This document shows positions 22,936-30,086 of a stretch of DNA of 30,086 nt, piece by piece. The notes beneath the pieces are model-generated. The model made no database searches. It saw only the letters and a program-made list of their open reading frames with translations, and was not told the DNA's origin. The stretch is from Eggerthellaceae bacterium. GTDB taxonomy: Bacteria; Actinomycetota; Coriobacteriia; Coriobacteriales; Eggerthellaceae. A program made the translations under genes and the position numbers. The stretch's first letter is position 1; each line of letters opens with the position of its first letter. The stretch covers positions 1 through 30,086 of the forward strand of contig CAADXT010000017.1 in assembly GCA_900753095.1 (NCBI GenBank). The letters are read 5' to 3'.

Positions 22936-24611
22936 TGCGTGAGCGCAACAGCGCCAACACAGGCGAAGAAAAGCCCGGGCGCTTCTTCGCCGCAAAGCAG
23001 CTTTTCCTGTTTGCGGTTATGACCGTAGCGGTGCTGCTGGTTGATTTCCTGCTGCTCTGCGGCATTTCAGCCGCCGAGCTGATGAACAACCACGCCTGGG
23101 ATGGCGACAATTCCCAGCACAGCTACGTGCGCGTTTCCGACCTTGCGGAATGCCTCGCCCAAAACGAAGACGGCTCCTGGAGCATCGCCGATGGCAAAAC
23201 CACCTCGAAAGAGAGCATCGAGCAGAACCTTGACGCAGCAGGGTGCTGGGGCGCCGTGCTGAACCCCGACGGAACGGTGGCATGGACGTACCATGTGCCC
23301 TCCGGGTTCCCCTCTTCGTTCACGCAGAATCAGATTGCCGTGATGTCGCACGATCGCGAATTCGAAGGCGCAACTGCGTTCATCTGGACAAAAGACCCTT
23401 ACCTCGTTGTGCTCGGCTATCCGCACAACCAGTACACCTCGTTCGGGCTTACCGTTGAGCAGGAAGCGCTCTACCGCATTCCCCTGTACGTGCTGATGTT
23501 CTTCCTGGTCGACCTCGCCATCATCTTCTTGCTGTACACGATCTCGCAACGCAGCGTGGCGAAGACCATCGGCCCAACGCTTCACGCCCTCGACAATTTG
23601 GCCGAGGGAAAGCCCGTGCAAGTTCGCTTCCGCGGCATTCTGCGCCCCATCGGCACCCGCATCAACCAGGTTTCCCGCACCCTCGAGCATAAGGAAACCG
23701 CCCGCAAGAACTGGATCGCCGGCGTTTCCCACGACGTGCGTACCCCGCTTGCCGTGGTGATGGGACATGCCGAGCGCCTGACCCTTCCCGCCGCCCAGCA
23801 GAAAACAGCGGGCATCATCGTGACCCAAAGCATTCGCATCCGCGATTTGGTGGAAGACCTGAACATTGCCACGCAGCTGGAATACGACATGCAGCCGTTG
23901 AAAATCAGCACCATCAGCTTGCCTCGCCTTATGCGCGAGACGGCCGCCAGTTACCTGAACCAAAACCTGAACGGCAACGCCGAGATAACGCTCTCCATCG
24001 ACGAAGACGCCGAAAAGGCGAGCCTAGAAGGCGACGAGCGCCTGATAAGGCGCGCGCTGAGCAACGCCCTTAACAACGCGCTGAAGCACAACCGCTATGA
24101 ATGCACCGTTGATCTGGGACTTTCTGTTGCACGCGGCTGCATCTGCCTTACCGTTTCCGACAACGGGCACGGCATGGCGCCCGAAAAGCTGGCCGATTTG
24201 GCCCATATGCTGCAAGAAGACTACTTGGAAGCAGGGCTTCTTGCGGAGTTCGACGAAACGCACTTCACTTTCGCACCAAAAGGGTCTTTCGACGCCAAGC
24301 TGCCCAATGCAGAGGCCAGCGCTCCCGGCGCACCCGCAGCGCCCCTTCCCTATGCAAAGGCCACCTGCTACCCGGCAAGCTACGAAGCACCCACCATCAA
24401 ACCGCTGCGACACTCGAAGAAGAAAGGCCCCACGCCGCCTCCGCTTACCCCAAGCGGCAAGCCTGCCAAATTGCCAGCCGCCGACAAGGAAGGCAGCGAA
24501 GCACCTTCTGGCAGCGAAAACGGCAAGACGCGCAGCACCATCGGGCAACATGGGCTGGGCATGCCCCTCATCGCGCGCTTTTCACGGTGCACGGCGGCAC
24601 GTTCACCGTGA
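22935..24611 (+). CDS. Sensor histidine kinase with lid insert and apparent C-terminal frameshift
   Basis: ATG 22935 overlaps the regulator stop. The 558-residue reading has TM1 (~22-50), an extracytoplasmic sensor (~50-175), TM2 (~177-205), a HAMP-like segment and the phospho-acceptor H266 (AGVSHDVRTPL). The ATPase domain has an N box (NALNNALKH), G1 box (D409 in SDNGHGM) and G2 box (GQHGLGM, 537-543). Between G1 and G2 lie about 125 residues, most of them Ala/Pro/Lys-rich; the usual gap is a few dozen, so the ATP lid carries a long insert. After LIARF the frame reads SRCTAARSP and stops (24611). The +2-shifted frame instead continues VHGGTFTVKSAEGKGF...MSFPL to TAG 24671-24673, the normal kinase ending. 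One base is missing around the TTTT at 24579-24582, or the ribosome slips there. The intact gene would span 22935-24673. Confidence 0.85.
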   Translation: MRERNSANTGEEKPGRFFAAKQLFLFAVMTVAVLLVDFLLLCGISAAELMNNHAWDGDNSQHSYVRVSDLAECLAQNEDGSWSIADGKTTSKESIEQNLDAAGCWGAVLNPDGTVAWTYHVPSGFPSSFTQNQIAVMSHDREFEGATAFIWTKDPYLVVLGYPHNQYTSFGLTVEQEALYRIPLYVLMFFLVDLAIIFLLYTISQRSVAKTIGPTLHALDNLAEGKPVQVRFRGILRPIGTRINQVSRTLEHKETARKNWIAGVSHDVRTPLAVVMGHAERLTLPAAQQKTAGIIVTQSIRIRDLVEDLNIATQLEYDMQPLKISTISLPRLMRETAASYLNQNLNGNAEITLSIDEDAEKASLEGDERLIRRALSNALNNALKHNRYECTVDLGLSVARGCICLTVSDNGHGMAPEKLADLAHMLQEDYLEAGLLAEFDETHFTFAPKGSFDAKLPNAEASAPGAPAAPLPYAKATCYPASYEAPTIKPLRHSKKKGPTPPPLTPSGKPAKLPAADKEGSEAPSGSENGKTRSTIGQHGLGMPLIARFSRCTAARSP

Positions 24612-24807
24612 AAAGCGCGGAGGGCAAGGGCTTCTGCATGGAAATGAGCTTCCCGCTCCAGCAAGCGCAGTAGAGGCAGCCCCTCCTTAGCGCTGCGAAG
24701 CGGCGGCTTCTCCATCGCTTTCCCGCTGTGCTAAAGGGGAGCTATCCCTACTGGAGCGCCATAGATTCGGCTACACTTCTAAGATACTGAAGTTAGGAGC
24801 CCGCCCC

Positions 24808-26055
24808 ATGAACACGCCTCACTGCCCCGCGCAAAAGCAATGCGGAGCCTGCCAGTTGCTCGCCGTCCCTTACGAAAAGCAGCTGGAACGCAAACAGCAT
24901 GAAATGATCAAGCTGTTCGACCCCCTCACCAGCGAGAACACCGTGTTCAACCCTATCTTGGGCATGGAAAACCCCTTCCATTACCGCAACAAGGTAACCT
25001 CACCTTACGTGCCTGGGCGCAAACTTCCCGGCGCCAAAAAGCCGCAAGGCAAGAAAGGCAAGGGCGCTTCGAGGCAAAAAGCCGCTCACGAGATTCTTTG
25101 CGGCATGTACGCAGCCGGCTCCCATCGCGTCATCAACACCGATTCGTGCCTCCTGGAAAACAAAGAGGCCAAACGCGTGGCGCTGGCCATTCGCTCGCTC
25201 ATGCAGCGCTACCACATGGAGCCGTACAACGAGGATGCCAACACCGGCTTCATCCGCCACGCCATCGTGCGCGTAGGCCATTCCTCTGGCGAGCTGCTGG
25301 TTACCGTGGTTACCAACGGCAAGGAATTCCCCGCATCGCGCAATTTCTGCCGCGAGCTGAAGAAGCGCTGCCCTGCCATCACCACGGTGGTGCAGAACGT
25401 GAACACCCGCCAAACCAATGTGATTCTGGGCAGCGAAGGCGAAAAGACCCTGTACGGCCCCGGTTTCATCATCGATGAGCTCTGCGGGCTTACCTTCCGC
25501 ATCTCTTCCCACTCGTTCTACCAGGTAAACGCCACGCAAACGGAGGTGCTGTATCGCAGGGCCATTGAGCTGGCGCATTTTACCGGAGCCGAAACGGCCA
25601 TGGACGCCTATTGCGGGACAGGCACTATCGGACTGGTGGCCGCCAAGGGGCTGCCCGGCGCAGAGCACGCTCACGCCGCGCGCGTCATTGGCGTGGACAA
25701 CGTTTCCTCCGCCATCAAGGACGCACGCGAGAACGCACGCCACAACGGCATCGAGAATGCGGAGTTCACCGCGGAAGACGCAGGGCGCTTCATGGACAAG
25801 CTCGCAAAGGAAGGCGAAGCGCTCGATGTCCTGCTGATGGACCCGCCCCGAGCGGGCTCCAACGAGCAGTTCCTTCGCTCTGCCTGCACGCTGGCACCGC
25901 AGCGCATCGTCTATATTTCCTGCAACCCCACCACCCAAGCACGCGATATCGAATACCTGGTACAGCACGGCTACCGATTAGCCGAAATCCAGCCGGTGGA
26001 CATGTTCCCGCACACCAACCATGTAGAGAACATCTGCGCGCTGCATCGTTGCTAG
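24808..26055 (+). CDS. TrmA/RumA-family RNA (uracil-5-)-methyltransferase
   Basis: The 415-residue enzyme methylates C5 of a uridine in rRNA or tRNA using SAM. An iron-sulfur site is visible at the N-terminus (C6-x5-C12-x2-C15) with a fourth ligand C114 (TDSCLLEN). The SAM-binding core reads AMDAYCGTGTIGLVAA and GVDNVSSAI. The catalytic region has LLMDPPRAGSNEQF, nucleophile C372 in YISCNPTT, and the C-terminal base region PVDMFPHTNHVENI. The N-terminal TRAM domain of RumA is missing, and a Lys/Gly-rich loop (KLPGAKKPQGKKGKGASRQK, ~72-91) may help to bind RNA. RlmCD-, RumA- and TrmA-type specificity cannot be separated by eye. TTAGGAG lies about 7 bp before ATG 24808. Confidence 0.9.
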   Translation: MNTPHCPAQKQCGACQLLAVPYEKQLERKQHEMIKLFDPLTSENTVFNPILGMENPFHYRNKVTSPYVPGRKLPGAKKPQGKKGKGASRQKAAHEILCGMYAAGSHRVINTDSCLLENKEAKRVALAIRSLMQRYHMEPYNEDANTGFIRHAIVRVGHSSGELLVTVVTNGKEFPASRNFCRELKKRCPAITTVVQNVNTRQTNVILGSEGEKTLYGPGFIIDELCGLTFRISSHSFYQVNATQTEVLYRRAIELAHFTGAETAMDAYCGTGTIGLVAAKGLPGAEHAHAARVIGVDNVSSAIKDARENARHNGIENAEFTAEDAGRFMDKLAKEGEALDVLLMDPPRAGSNEQFLRSACTLAPQRIVYISCNPTTQARDIEYLVQHGYRLAEIQPVDMFPHTNHVENICALHRC

Positions 26056-26137
26056 AGAAAGCCTTTCTTGCTAAAGCCTGCTGGTGCAACCCAAAGCGCC
26101 GATAGCACCCAACCCGCATAATACGCTCCTTGCGCCA

Positions 26138-26170
26138 ATAAGGCTCCTTGCTCACCGCAGGGAGCCTTAT
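26138..26170 (+). terminator. Hairpin downstream of the methyltransferase gene
   Basis: ATAAGGCTCC (26138-26147) and GGAGCCTTAT (26161-26170) pair perfectly; inner TTGC/GCAG extends the stem to 14 pairs with one mismatch or wobble. Only a weak T-run follows (CTTATCTAT). It probably ends the 24808-26055 transcript. The rest of 26056-26302 holds no gene; AAGCTTA occurs twice (26274-26280, 26288-26294). Confidence 0.6.
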
Positions 26171-26302
26171 CTATGCAAGGGCTGGCGAAAGCACCGCCAT
26201 CCGTCAAACGCCAACCCTCATTCAACCTGCAACCATTTGACCTGTGTCCCGAGGCGAAACAGGCCAGTCAATCAAGCTTAGCGATATAAGCTTAAATGCT
26301 AC

Positions 26303-26347
26303 TTGACAGATATCATTTAATGCATAGAATTGGAATTGTTCTAATTC
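26303..26347 (+). promoter_or_regulatory. perR promoter with overlapping Per/Fur-like box
   Basis: TTGACA (26303-26308) and TAGAAT (26325-26330), 16 bp apart, form a near-consensus promoter. A 21-bp imperfect palindrome (26327-26347; arms GAATT-GAA and TTC-AATTC) covers the -10 edge and start site. Its core TTGGAATTGTTCTAA matches 11 of the 14 defined positions of the PerR consensus TTATAATnATTATAA. Binding there would block transcription, which points to autorepression. Confidence 0.72.
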
Positions 26348-26374
26348 GAGCAATGAAAGGACGGAGGAACGGAG

Positions 26375-26761
26375 ATGAACAAGAACGCTCAAATCATTCT
26401 TGACCTCGTCAACGCCTCCACCGATCACCCCACTGCAGAGCAGGTGTACTTGCGCCTCAAGGGTCAGGGCACAAAGGTTTCCATGGCAACGGTGTACAAC
26501 AACCTTTCCAGCCTTTACTCCCATGGCCTTATCCGCAAAGTGGCCGTTCCCGGTTTTGCCGACCGTTACGACAACGTCACCCGCCACGACCATTTGGTGT
26601 GCCAAAATTGTGGCAGGCTCACTGACGTTACGCTGGAAGACCTCACCGAATCCATCCAGCACGATGCCGGCGTCCCCATCATTTCTTACGACCTGAACAT
26701 CACCTACCTCTGCCCCGAATGTGTGGAAGCACGCGCAGGACAAAGCGCTCTTCATAACTAG
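26375..26761 (+). CDS. perR: PerR-like Fur-family peroxide-responsive repressor
   Basis: The 128-residue protein has the Fur fold: a DNA-binding half (HPTAEQVYLRLKG...VSMATVYNNLSSLYSHGLI), a hinge, and a metal-binding half with RYDNVTRHDHLVCQNCG and CPEC. The two CxxC pairs form the structural zinc site; the His/Asp cluster around RHDHLVC fits the regulatory iron or manganese site that is oxidised by peroxide in PerR. It is slightly shorter than Bacillus PerR (~145 residues) at the N-terminus. ATG 26375 follows ACGGAGGAAC. The overlapping Per-like box and the neighbouring rubrerythrin gene favour PerR over Fur or Zur. The two genes are 26 bp apart and probably co-transcribed. Confidence 0.87.
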   Translation: MNKNAQIILDLVNASTDHPTAEQVYLRLKGQGTKVSMATVYNNLSSLYSHGLIRKVAVPGFADRYDNVTRHDHLVCQNCGRLTDVTLEDLTESIQHDAGVPIISYDLNITYLCPECVEARAGQSALHN

Positions 26762-26787
26762 AACTTACCTCGCGAAAGGAGCCCAAA

Positions 26788-27330
26788 ATGAGCGAGAACA
26801 AGTATGCAGGTACCCAGACCGAAAAGAACCTTCAGGCAGCATTCGCCGGCGAGTCCCAGGCTCGCAACAAGTACACCTACTTTGCATCCGTGGCAAAGAA
26901 GGAAGGCATGGAGCAGATCGCTTCCCTGTTCCTGAAGACCGCCGATAACGAAAAGGAACATGCGAAGATGTGGTTCAAGGAGCTCGGCGGCATCGGCGAT
27001 ACCGCTGCAAACCTTGCCGCTGCAGCCGATGGCGAGAACTTCGAGTGGACCGACATGTACGAGGACTTCGCAAAGACCGCAGAGGCCGAAGGCTTCAAGG
27101 CCTTGGCAGCCAAGTTCCGCATGGTTGGTGAAATCGAGAAGCACCACGAAGAGCGTTATCGCGCCCTGCTGAAGAACGTTGAAACCGCTCAGGTATTCGA
27201 GAAGAGCGAAGTGAAGGTATGGGAGTGCCGTAACTGCGGTCACATCGTAGTTGGCACCAAGGCTCCCGAAGTATGCCCCGTATGCGCTCATCCCAAGAGC
27301 TACTTCGAGGTTCATGCTGAGAACTACTAG
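26788..27330 (+). CDS. rbr: Rubrerythrin
   Basis: The 180-residue protein reduces hydrogen peroxide in anaerobes. The four-helix ferritin-like domain has diiron ligands in GESQARNKY (E22), NEKEH (E55, H58) and the second half (EAEGF, EIEKHHEERY). The C-terminal rubredoxin domain has C147-x2-C150 and C163-x2-C166 binding one iron. AAAGGAG lies 8 bp upstream of the ATG. Codon use is notably more biased than that of neighbours, as expected for a highly expressed gene. Co-transcription with perR and the Per-like box suggest peroxide induction. A strong terminator follows. Confidence 0.96.
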   Translation: MSENKYAGTQTEKNLQAAFAGESQARNKYTYFASVAKKEGMEQIASLFLKTADNEKEHAKMWFKELGGIGDTAANLAAAADGENFEWTDMYEDFAKTAEAEGFKALAAKFRMVGEIEKHHEERYRALLKNVETAQVFEKSEVKVWECRNCGHIVVGTKAPEVCPVCAHPKSYFEVHAENY

Positions 27331-27390
27331 GCCGACCGTTCACTTGGCGGGTTGCCGTAGAAGTGTTCGGGGATTCCCGTCCGCAACTCA

Positions 27391-27428
27391 ATGAGAAAAG
27401 GCTGCTTAGGCAGCCTTTTCTCATTTCA
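27391..27428 (+). terminator. Rho-independent terminator after rubrerythrin
   Basis: ATGAGAAAAGGCTGC (27391-27405) pairs perfectly over 15 bp with GCAGCCTTTTCTCAT (27410-27424) around a TTAG loop, followed by TTTC. Confidence 0.92.
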
Positions 27429-27446
27429 TGCGCTCACTGCCTCAGT

Positions 27447-27473
27447 ATTAAAAGGTGCCCATTCGGGCACCTT
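27447..27473 (-). terminator. Second hairpin, oriented to stop leftward transcription
   Basis: AAGGTGCCC (27452-27460) pairs with GGGCACCTT (27465-27473) around ATTC. On the minus strand the stem is followed by TTTTAATA, so it may act as a back-up barrier against read-through from tyrS. Confidence 0.6.
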
Positions 27474-27655
27474 ACAGGAATTGCCTTCAGAGTGTCCTTC
27501 ATATCAGCACGGCATGTCTGAACGCTGCGTTTATGCAGTTCACCTAATCAAGTAGCTCTTCTGGGTACTGCGAAGGTATGAATGACGCTCTGAAAGCATT
27601 CCCTGTTAGGTTCGCGCAAGCGAGCCTTCATCTAAAGCTGACGCAGCGACTGCAC
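27474..27655. other. Intergenic stretch without a recognisable gene
   Basis: No open frame with a ribosome binding site is visible. GGTTCGC/GCGAGCC (about 27609-27626) forms a small stem with one G-T pair, but there is no tRNA cloverleaf and no conserved RNA family that I recognise. Confidence 0.5.
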
Positions 27656-27656
27656 G

Positions 27657-27685
27657 AAAAAGGCCCGCCGTTGGCGGGCCTTTTG
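27657..27685 (-). terminator. Terminator of tyrS (bidirectional form)
   Basis: AAAAGGCCCGCC (27658-27669) and GGCGGGCCTTTT (27673-27684) form a perfect 12-bp stem with a GTT loop. On the minus strand the stem ends in a T5 run, about 55 bp after the tyrS stop. Confidence 0.9.
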
Positions 27686-27738
27686 AGCAAGGTAGCGGGT
27701 GTCTTGAATACCTTCACGGCACCCAGAAGAGTGGACAG

Positions 27739-28950
27739 CTAGATAAGACGCACGAACTTGCGCTTGCCCACCTGGATTACCGCACCAGCCAAAGTTTCGG
27801 GTGCAACGTTGTAAGCCTTGGGGGCAACAGCTTCGCCGTTGACCTTCACGCCACCCTGGTCGATCATGCGGCGCGCATCGCCCGTCGACTTCGTAAGGCC
27901 GGAATCAGCGATAAGCTTGGCCAAGTACACCTTGCCCTCTTCGTTGGGGGTAAGGTCGGCGGCGAACTCGGGAATATCCTCCGGAACCTCATGCTGCTTG
28001 AACTGACGATCGAACGCTGCCTCGGCTTCCTTGGCGGCTTCCTCATCGTAGTAAGCGGCAACGATGTTCTGAGCCAAATCGCGCTTGCAACGGTTCGGAT
28101 GGATCTCGCCTGCAGCAAGGCCCTTCTCAATGGCGTCGATCTGATCAACCGGCGCGGTAGAGGCAAGGCGATAGTACTTGACCATCAGCTCGTCGGGGAT
28201 GGACATTACCTTGCCGAACATATCGTTGGGAGCATCGGTAAGGCCGATGTAGTTGCCGTAGCTCTTCGACATCTTCTTCACGCCATCGGTGCCCTCGAGC
28301 AGGGGAAGCGTCAGGCACACCTGAGGTTCCATGCCCATCTTCTCCATAAGCTCACGGCCAGCAAGCAGGTTGAACAGCTGGTCGGTACCGCCCAGCTCAA
28401 CGTCAGCCTTGATAACCACCGAGTCGTACGCCTGCATGATGGGATACAGGAACTCATGAAGGCTGATGGGAAGGTTAGAAGTATAGCGGTTATGAAAGTC
28501 GTCGCGCTCGAGGATGCGGGCAACCGTGAAGTTGGAAGCGATCTTCAAAAGCTCTTCCATGCCCAAGGAAAGGATCCACTCGGAGTTGTAGCGCAGAGTG
28601 GTTTTCTCGGGGTCGAGCACCTTAAACGCCTGGTCGACGTAGGTCTGCGCGTTTTCCTTGATCTGCTCGCGGGTGAGCTGAGGACGCGTGGAGTTACGGC
28701 CGGAAGGGTCGCCGATAAGCGCAGTGCCGTCGCCGATGATAAGCGTAACCTGATGGCCCAGATCCTGGAACTGACGCAGCTTGCGCAGCGGAACGGCATG
28801 GCCCAGATGGATGTCGGGAGCCGTAGGGTCTACGCCCAGCTTGATGTTCAGCGGCTTGCCGCGCTTGAGTTTTTCCATAAGCGCCTGCTCAGGCACGATT
28901 TGAGCGGCACCGGATTGAATGATATGAAACTGCTCTTCAGGTGAAATCAT
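27739..28950 (-). CDS. tyrS: Tyrosyl-tRNA synthetase
   Basis: The 403-residue class I synthetase charges tRNA-Tyr. It has the signature HLGH (residues 48-51, HIGH motif), LGGTDQLFNLLAGREL in the tyrosine-binding domain, and KMSKS (226-230). A C-terminal S4-like RNA-binding domain follows (VYLAKLIADSG...GDARRMIDQGGVKVNGEAV, ~340-400). The length and the KMSKSYGNYIGL context resemble the TyrZ-type bacterial enzyme. AGAGGA precedes the ATG (28950, minus strand). An extended -10 box lies about 28 bp upstream. No T-box leader is visible in the short 5' region. Confidence 0.97.
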   Translation of the reverse strand: MISPEEQFHIIQSGAAQIVPEQALMEKLKRGKPLNIKLGVDPTAPDIHLGHAVPLRKLRQFQDLGHQVTLIIGDGTALIGDPSGRNSTRPQLTREQIKENAQTYVDQAFKVLDPEKTTLRYNSEWILSLGMEELLKIASNFTVARILERDDFHNRYTSNLPISLHEFLYPIMQAYDSVVIKADVELGGTDQLFNLLAGRELMEKMGMEPQVCLTLPLLEGTDGVKKMSKSYGNYIGLTDAPNDMFGKVMSIPDELMVKYYRLASTAPVDQIDAIEKGLAAGEIHPNRCKRDLAQNIVAAYYDEEAAKEAEAAFDRQFKQHEVPEDIPEFAADLTPNEEGKVYLAKLIADSGLTKSTGDARRMIDQGGVKVNGEAVAPKAYNVAPETLAGAVIQVGKRKFVRLI

Positions 28951-28977
28951 GATTCCTCTTTCTTGCGTATGGCGAAG

Positions 28978-28985
28978 ATTCTAGC
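28978..28985 (-). promoter_or_regulatory. Extended -10 promoter element of tyrS
   Basis: On the minus strand, TGC precedes TAGAAT (complement of 28978-28983), an extended -10 pattern; the -35 region is weak. The expected transcript start is about 20 bp before the ATG. Confidence 0.45.
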
Positions 28986-29030
28986 ACAGGGCGCGCTACC
29001 CTGTTTTGCCGCAAGCGGCCTAGCCTGCAA

Positions 29031-29079
29031 GCGCAAGGGCAGCTGAAGCGCACCCTTGCGCCGCATCCGCTTCGGATGC
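29031..29079 (-). terminator. Two hairpins between the U32 gene and tyrS
   Basis: GCATCCG/CGGATGC (29063-29069, 29073-29079) lies directly after the U32 stop. GCGCAAGGG/CCCTTGCGC (29031-29039, 29053-29061) lies next to it. Neither has a good T-run, so they are transcript-end structures of uncertain strength. Confidence 0.4.
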
Positions 29080-30086
29080 CTACGAAACGCCGCGGAACAG
29101 GTGGCCCGAGGTTGCCCCTTCAGCCTTCGCTACCTTGTTGCCGTCTTTCTGCGCGATATCGCGGGCGCGGACGGCACGGGCAACCTTCTCGGACGTTTCC
29201 TTCACGTTCATAAGCGTGGTGTCTACCAGCACCGTGGAAACGCCGGCGCCGACGATTTCGGGCATGAGGTGCGCCACATCCATCTGCACTGCGTTGTACA
29301 GATGGCTGCGCCCGGTGCAGTCGGTGATCACCGGCATCTCGTAGCCCTTGCGGTCTTTCAGGTAATGGGGGCTCTTGCGGCGGGCGCATTCGGCGCATTT
29401 CTGGTTGCACGGACCCTGGCTCATAAGCAGGCAGTGCTCGGTAACCATAAGCTCGGTTTGGCCCATGATGGTGAGCCCCAACGGCATGGGGGCCATATCG
29501 CCCAGTTCCTCGATCTGAACCAGGGAAAGCTCCGGGGAAAGCCATACGCGCTGCGCGCCCAGATCGGCCATCGCCTGCAAATCGAGCTTGTTGGTAACGG
29601 GAATGTGCGGCCCCACTTCGGGAGCGGCGCCCATCTCCGTCGCATGAAGAAGCTGACCAAGGTTTTCAACCATAACGGGTTTGTCCGCCTTAACGCGCTT
29701 CCAAATGTCGAATCCGTTGCGCTTTTCCTCGTCGAACATCTGCGAAACCGTGGGCAGCACGGGAATGCACTGCTTGGGATACCCTGCCTGCTCGGCAGTA
29801 TCGGAGAGCTGACCTGCGATAACGGCTTCACCACGGCGATAGTTCGCAGCGGGAACGTAAATCAAGTCGGCGCCAGCGCGCTTTGCGGCACGCGCGCAGG
29901 CCGGGTTCGTCGCCAAAGCAGCGACCTTGCACCAACCCTTGCGCACAACCGGAGCGAACGTGCGGTTAGGCGTGCGCTCGAGCTTGCGGGCATGGTACTG
30001 AGCGAGGATTGCCTCTTGCAGCTCTTCGGCAGCACGGGCACGCAACTTGTGCAGCATCGAGAAGCCCATGCCAACGCCCTCGTCCA
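29080..30086 (-). CDS. Peptidase U32-family protein, 5' partial
   Basis: The frame remains open to the window edge (DEGVG precedes the first internal Met at 30069), so the start lies outside and this is the C-terminal ~335 residues. Family features are a TIM-barrel-like half (AKRAGADLIYVPAANYRRGE, PVLPTVSQMFDEEKR, VENLGQLLHA, PVTNKLDLQAMADLGAQRVWLSPELSL) and the Cys-rich segment TEHCLLMSQGPCNQKCAEC followed by YLKDRKGYEMPVITDCTGRSHLYNA. In U32 proteins such as RlhA, TrhP and UbiU/V, these cysteines bind an iron-sulfur cluster, and most members now appear to be RNA or cofactor hydroxylases or synthases rather than proteases. The specific reaction here cannot be assigned. The gene precedes tyrS on the same strand with 129 bp between, and it is probably a separate transcript. 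Confidence 0.85.
   Translation of the reverse strand, partial: DEGVGMGFSMLHKLRARAAEELQEAILAQYHARKLERTPNRTFAPVVRKGWCKVAALATNPACARAAKRAGADLIYVPAANYRRGEAVIAGQLSDTAEQAGYPKQCIPVLPTVSQMFDEEKRNGFDIWKRVKADKPVMVENLGQLLHATEMGAAPEVGPHIPVTNKLDLQAMADLGAQRVWLSPELSLVQIEELGDMAPMPLGLTIMGQTELMVTEHCLLMSQGPCNQKCAECARRKSPHYLKDRKGYEMPVITDCTGRSHLYNAVQMDVAHLMPEIVGAGVSTVLVDTTLMNVKETSEKVARAVRARDIAQKDGNKVAKAEGATSGHLFRGVS

Noticed and set aside
24097..24690. 197-codon frame overlapping the 3' part of the kinase gene
   Set aside because: It is an out-of-frame reading of the low-complexity insert, and it does not contain the displaced kinase ending, which lies in the third frame.
27600..27630. GGTTCGC...GCGAGCC stem as a possible tRNA arm
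   Set aside because: No acceptor stem, anticodon arm or GGTTCGAATCC-type T loop fits around it.
28951..29030. T-box leader for tyrS
   Set aside because: The leader implied by the -10 box is only about 20 nt, and no T-box sequence or antiterminator hairpin is present.

Overview
The window looks like a chromosomal segment of a high-GC anaerobic actinobacterium, most likely class Coriobacteriia and near Eggerthellaceae. That placement is inferred from gene families and codon bias, not from a marker-gene search. The supporting families are a VaFE-repeat sortase-anchored adhesin, 2-hydroxyacyl-CoA dehydratase activase proteins, a PerR/rubrerythrin oxygen-defence pair, corrinoid-dependent methionine synthesis, and short overlapping operons. 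I found no tRNA, rRNA, CRISPR array, transposase or prophage gene.

Layout. (1) 1-1470 is the C-terminal part of a cell-wall adhesin. (2) 1637-4843 is a tightly coupled three-gene operon for a split acyl-CoA dehydratase activase system. (3) 5261-7666 is a MarR regulator followed by a 14-TM-type MFS exporter that carries a C-terminal CBS-domain pair. (4) 7769-14345 is the most interesting part. A sigma70-type promoter and a cobalamin riboswitch precede an LPXTG-anchored protein with a DUF4430 (transcobalamin-like) domain and a PQQ-type beta-propeller. A membrane-anchored DUF4430 protein and a complete ECF transporter (EcfT, a fused double EcfA, and an S component) follow. (5) 14579-18874 holds metF (interrupted by an in-frame TAG), a stand-alone methionine-synthase reactivation domain, and a metH that lacks that domain. 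(6) 18909-19198 holds a terminator and a ~207-bp imperfect palindrome. (7) 19218-24673 is a divergent BceAB-like ABC transporter and a two-component system whose kinase gene has an apparent 1-nt frameshift. (8) 24808-30086 holds an RNA uracil-5-methyltransferase, perR, rubrerythrin, tyrS and the C-terminal part of a U32-family protein.

How the parts fit. Regions 4 and 5 read as a corrinoid capture, import and use module. The riboswitch would sense cobalamin. The two surface DUF4430 proteins would capture a corrinoid, or sense one, outside the cell. The ECF transporter would import it, and MetH with its separate reactivation partner would consume it. The substrate is inferred from the riboswitch and neighbours and is not proven.

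Three genes show apparent single-base lesions: the start region of the propeller gene, metF, and the histidine kinase. Either the strain carries real mutations or the consensus sequence has errors. The claims that rest on these sites should be checked against reads.
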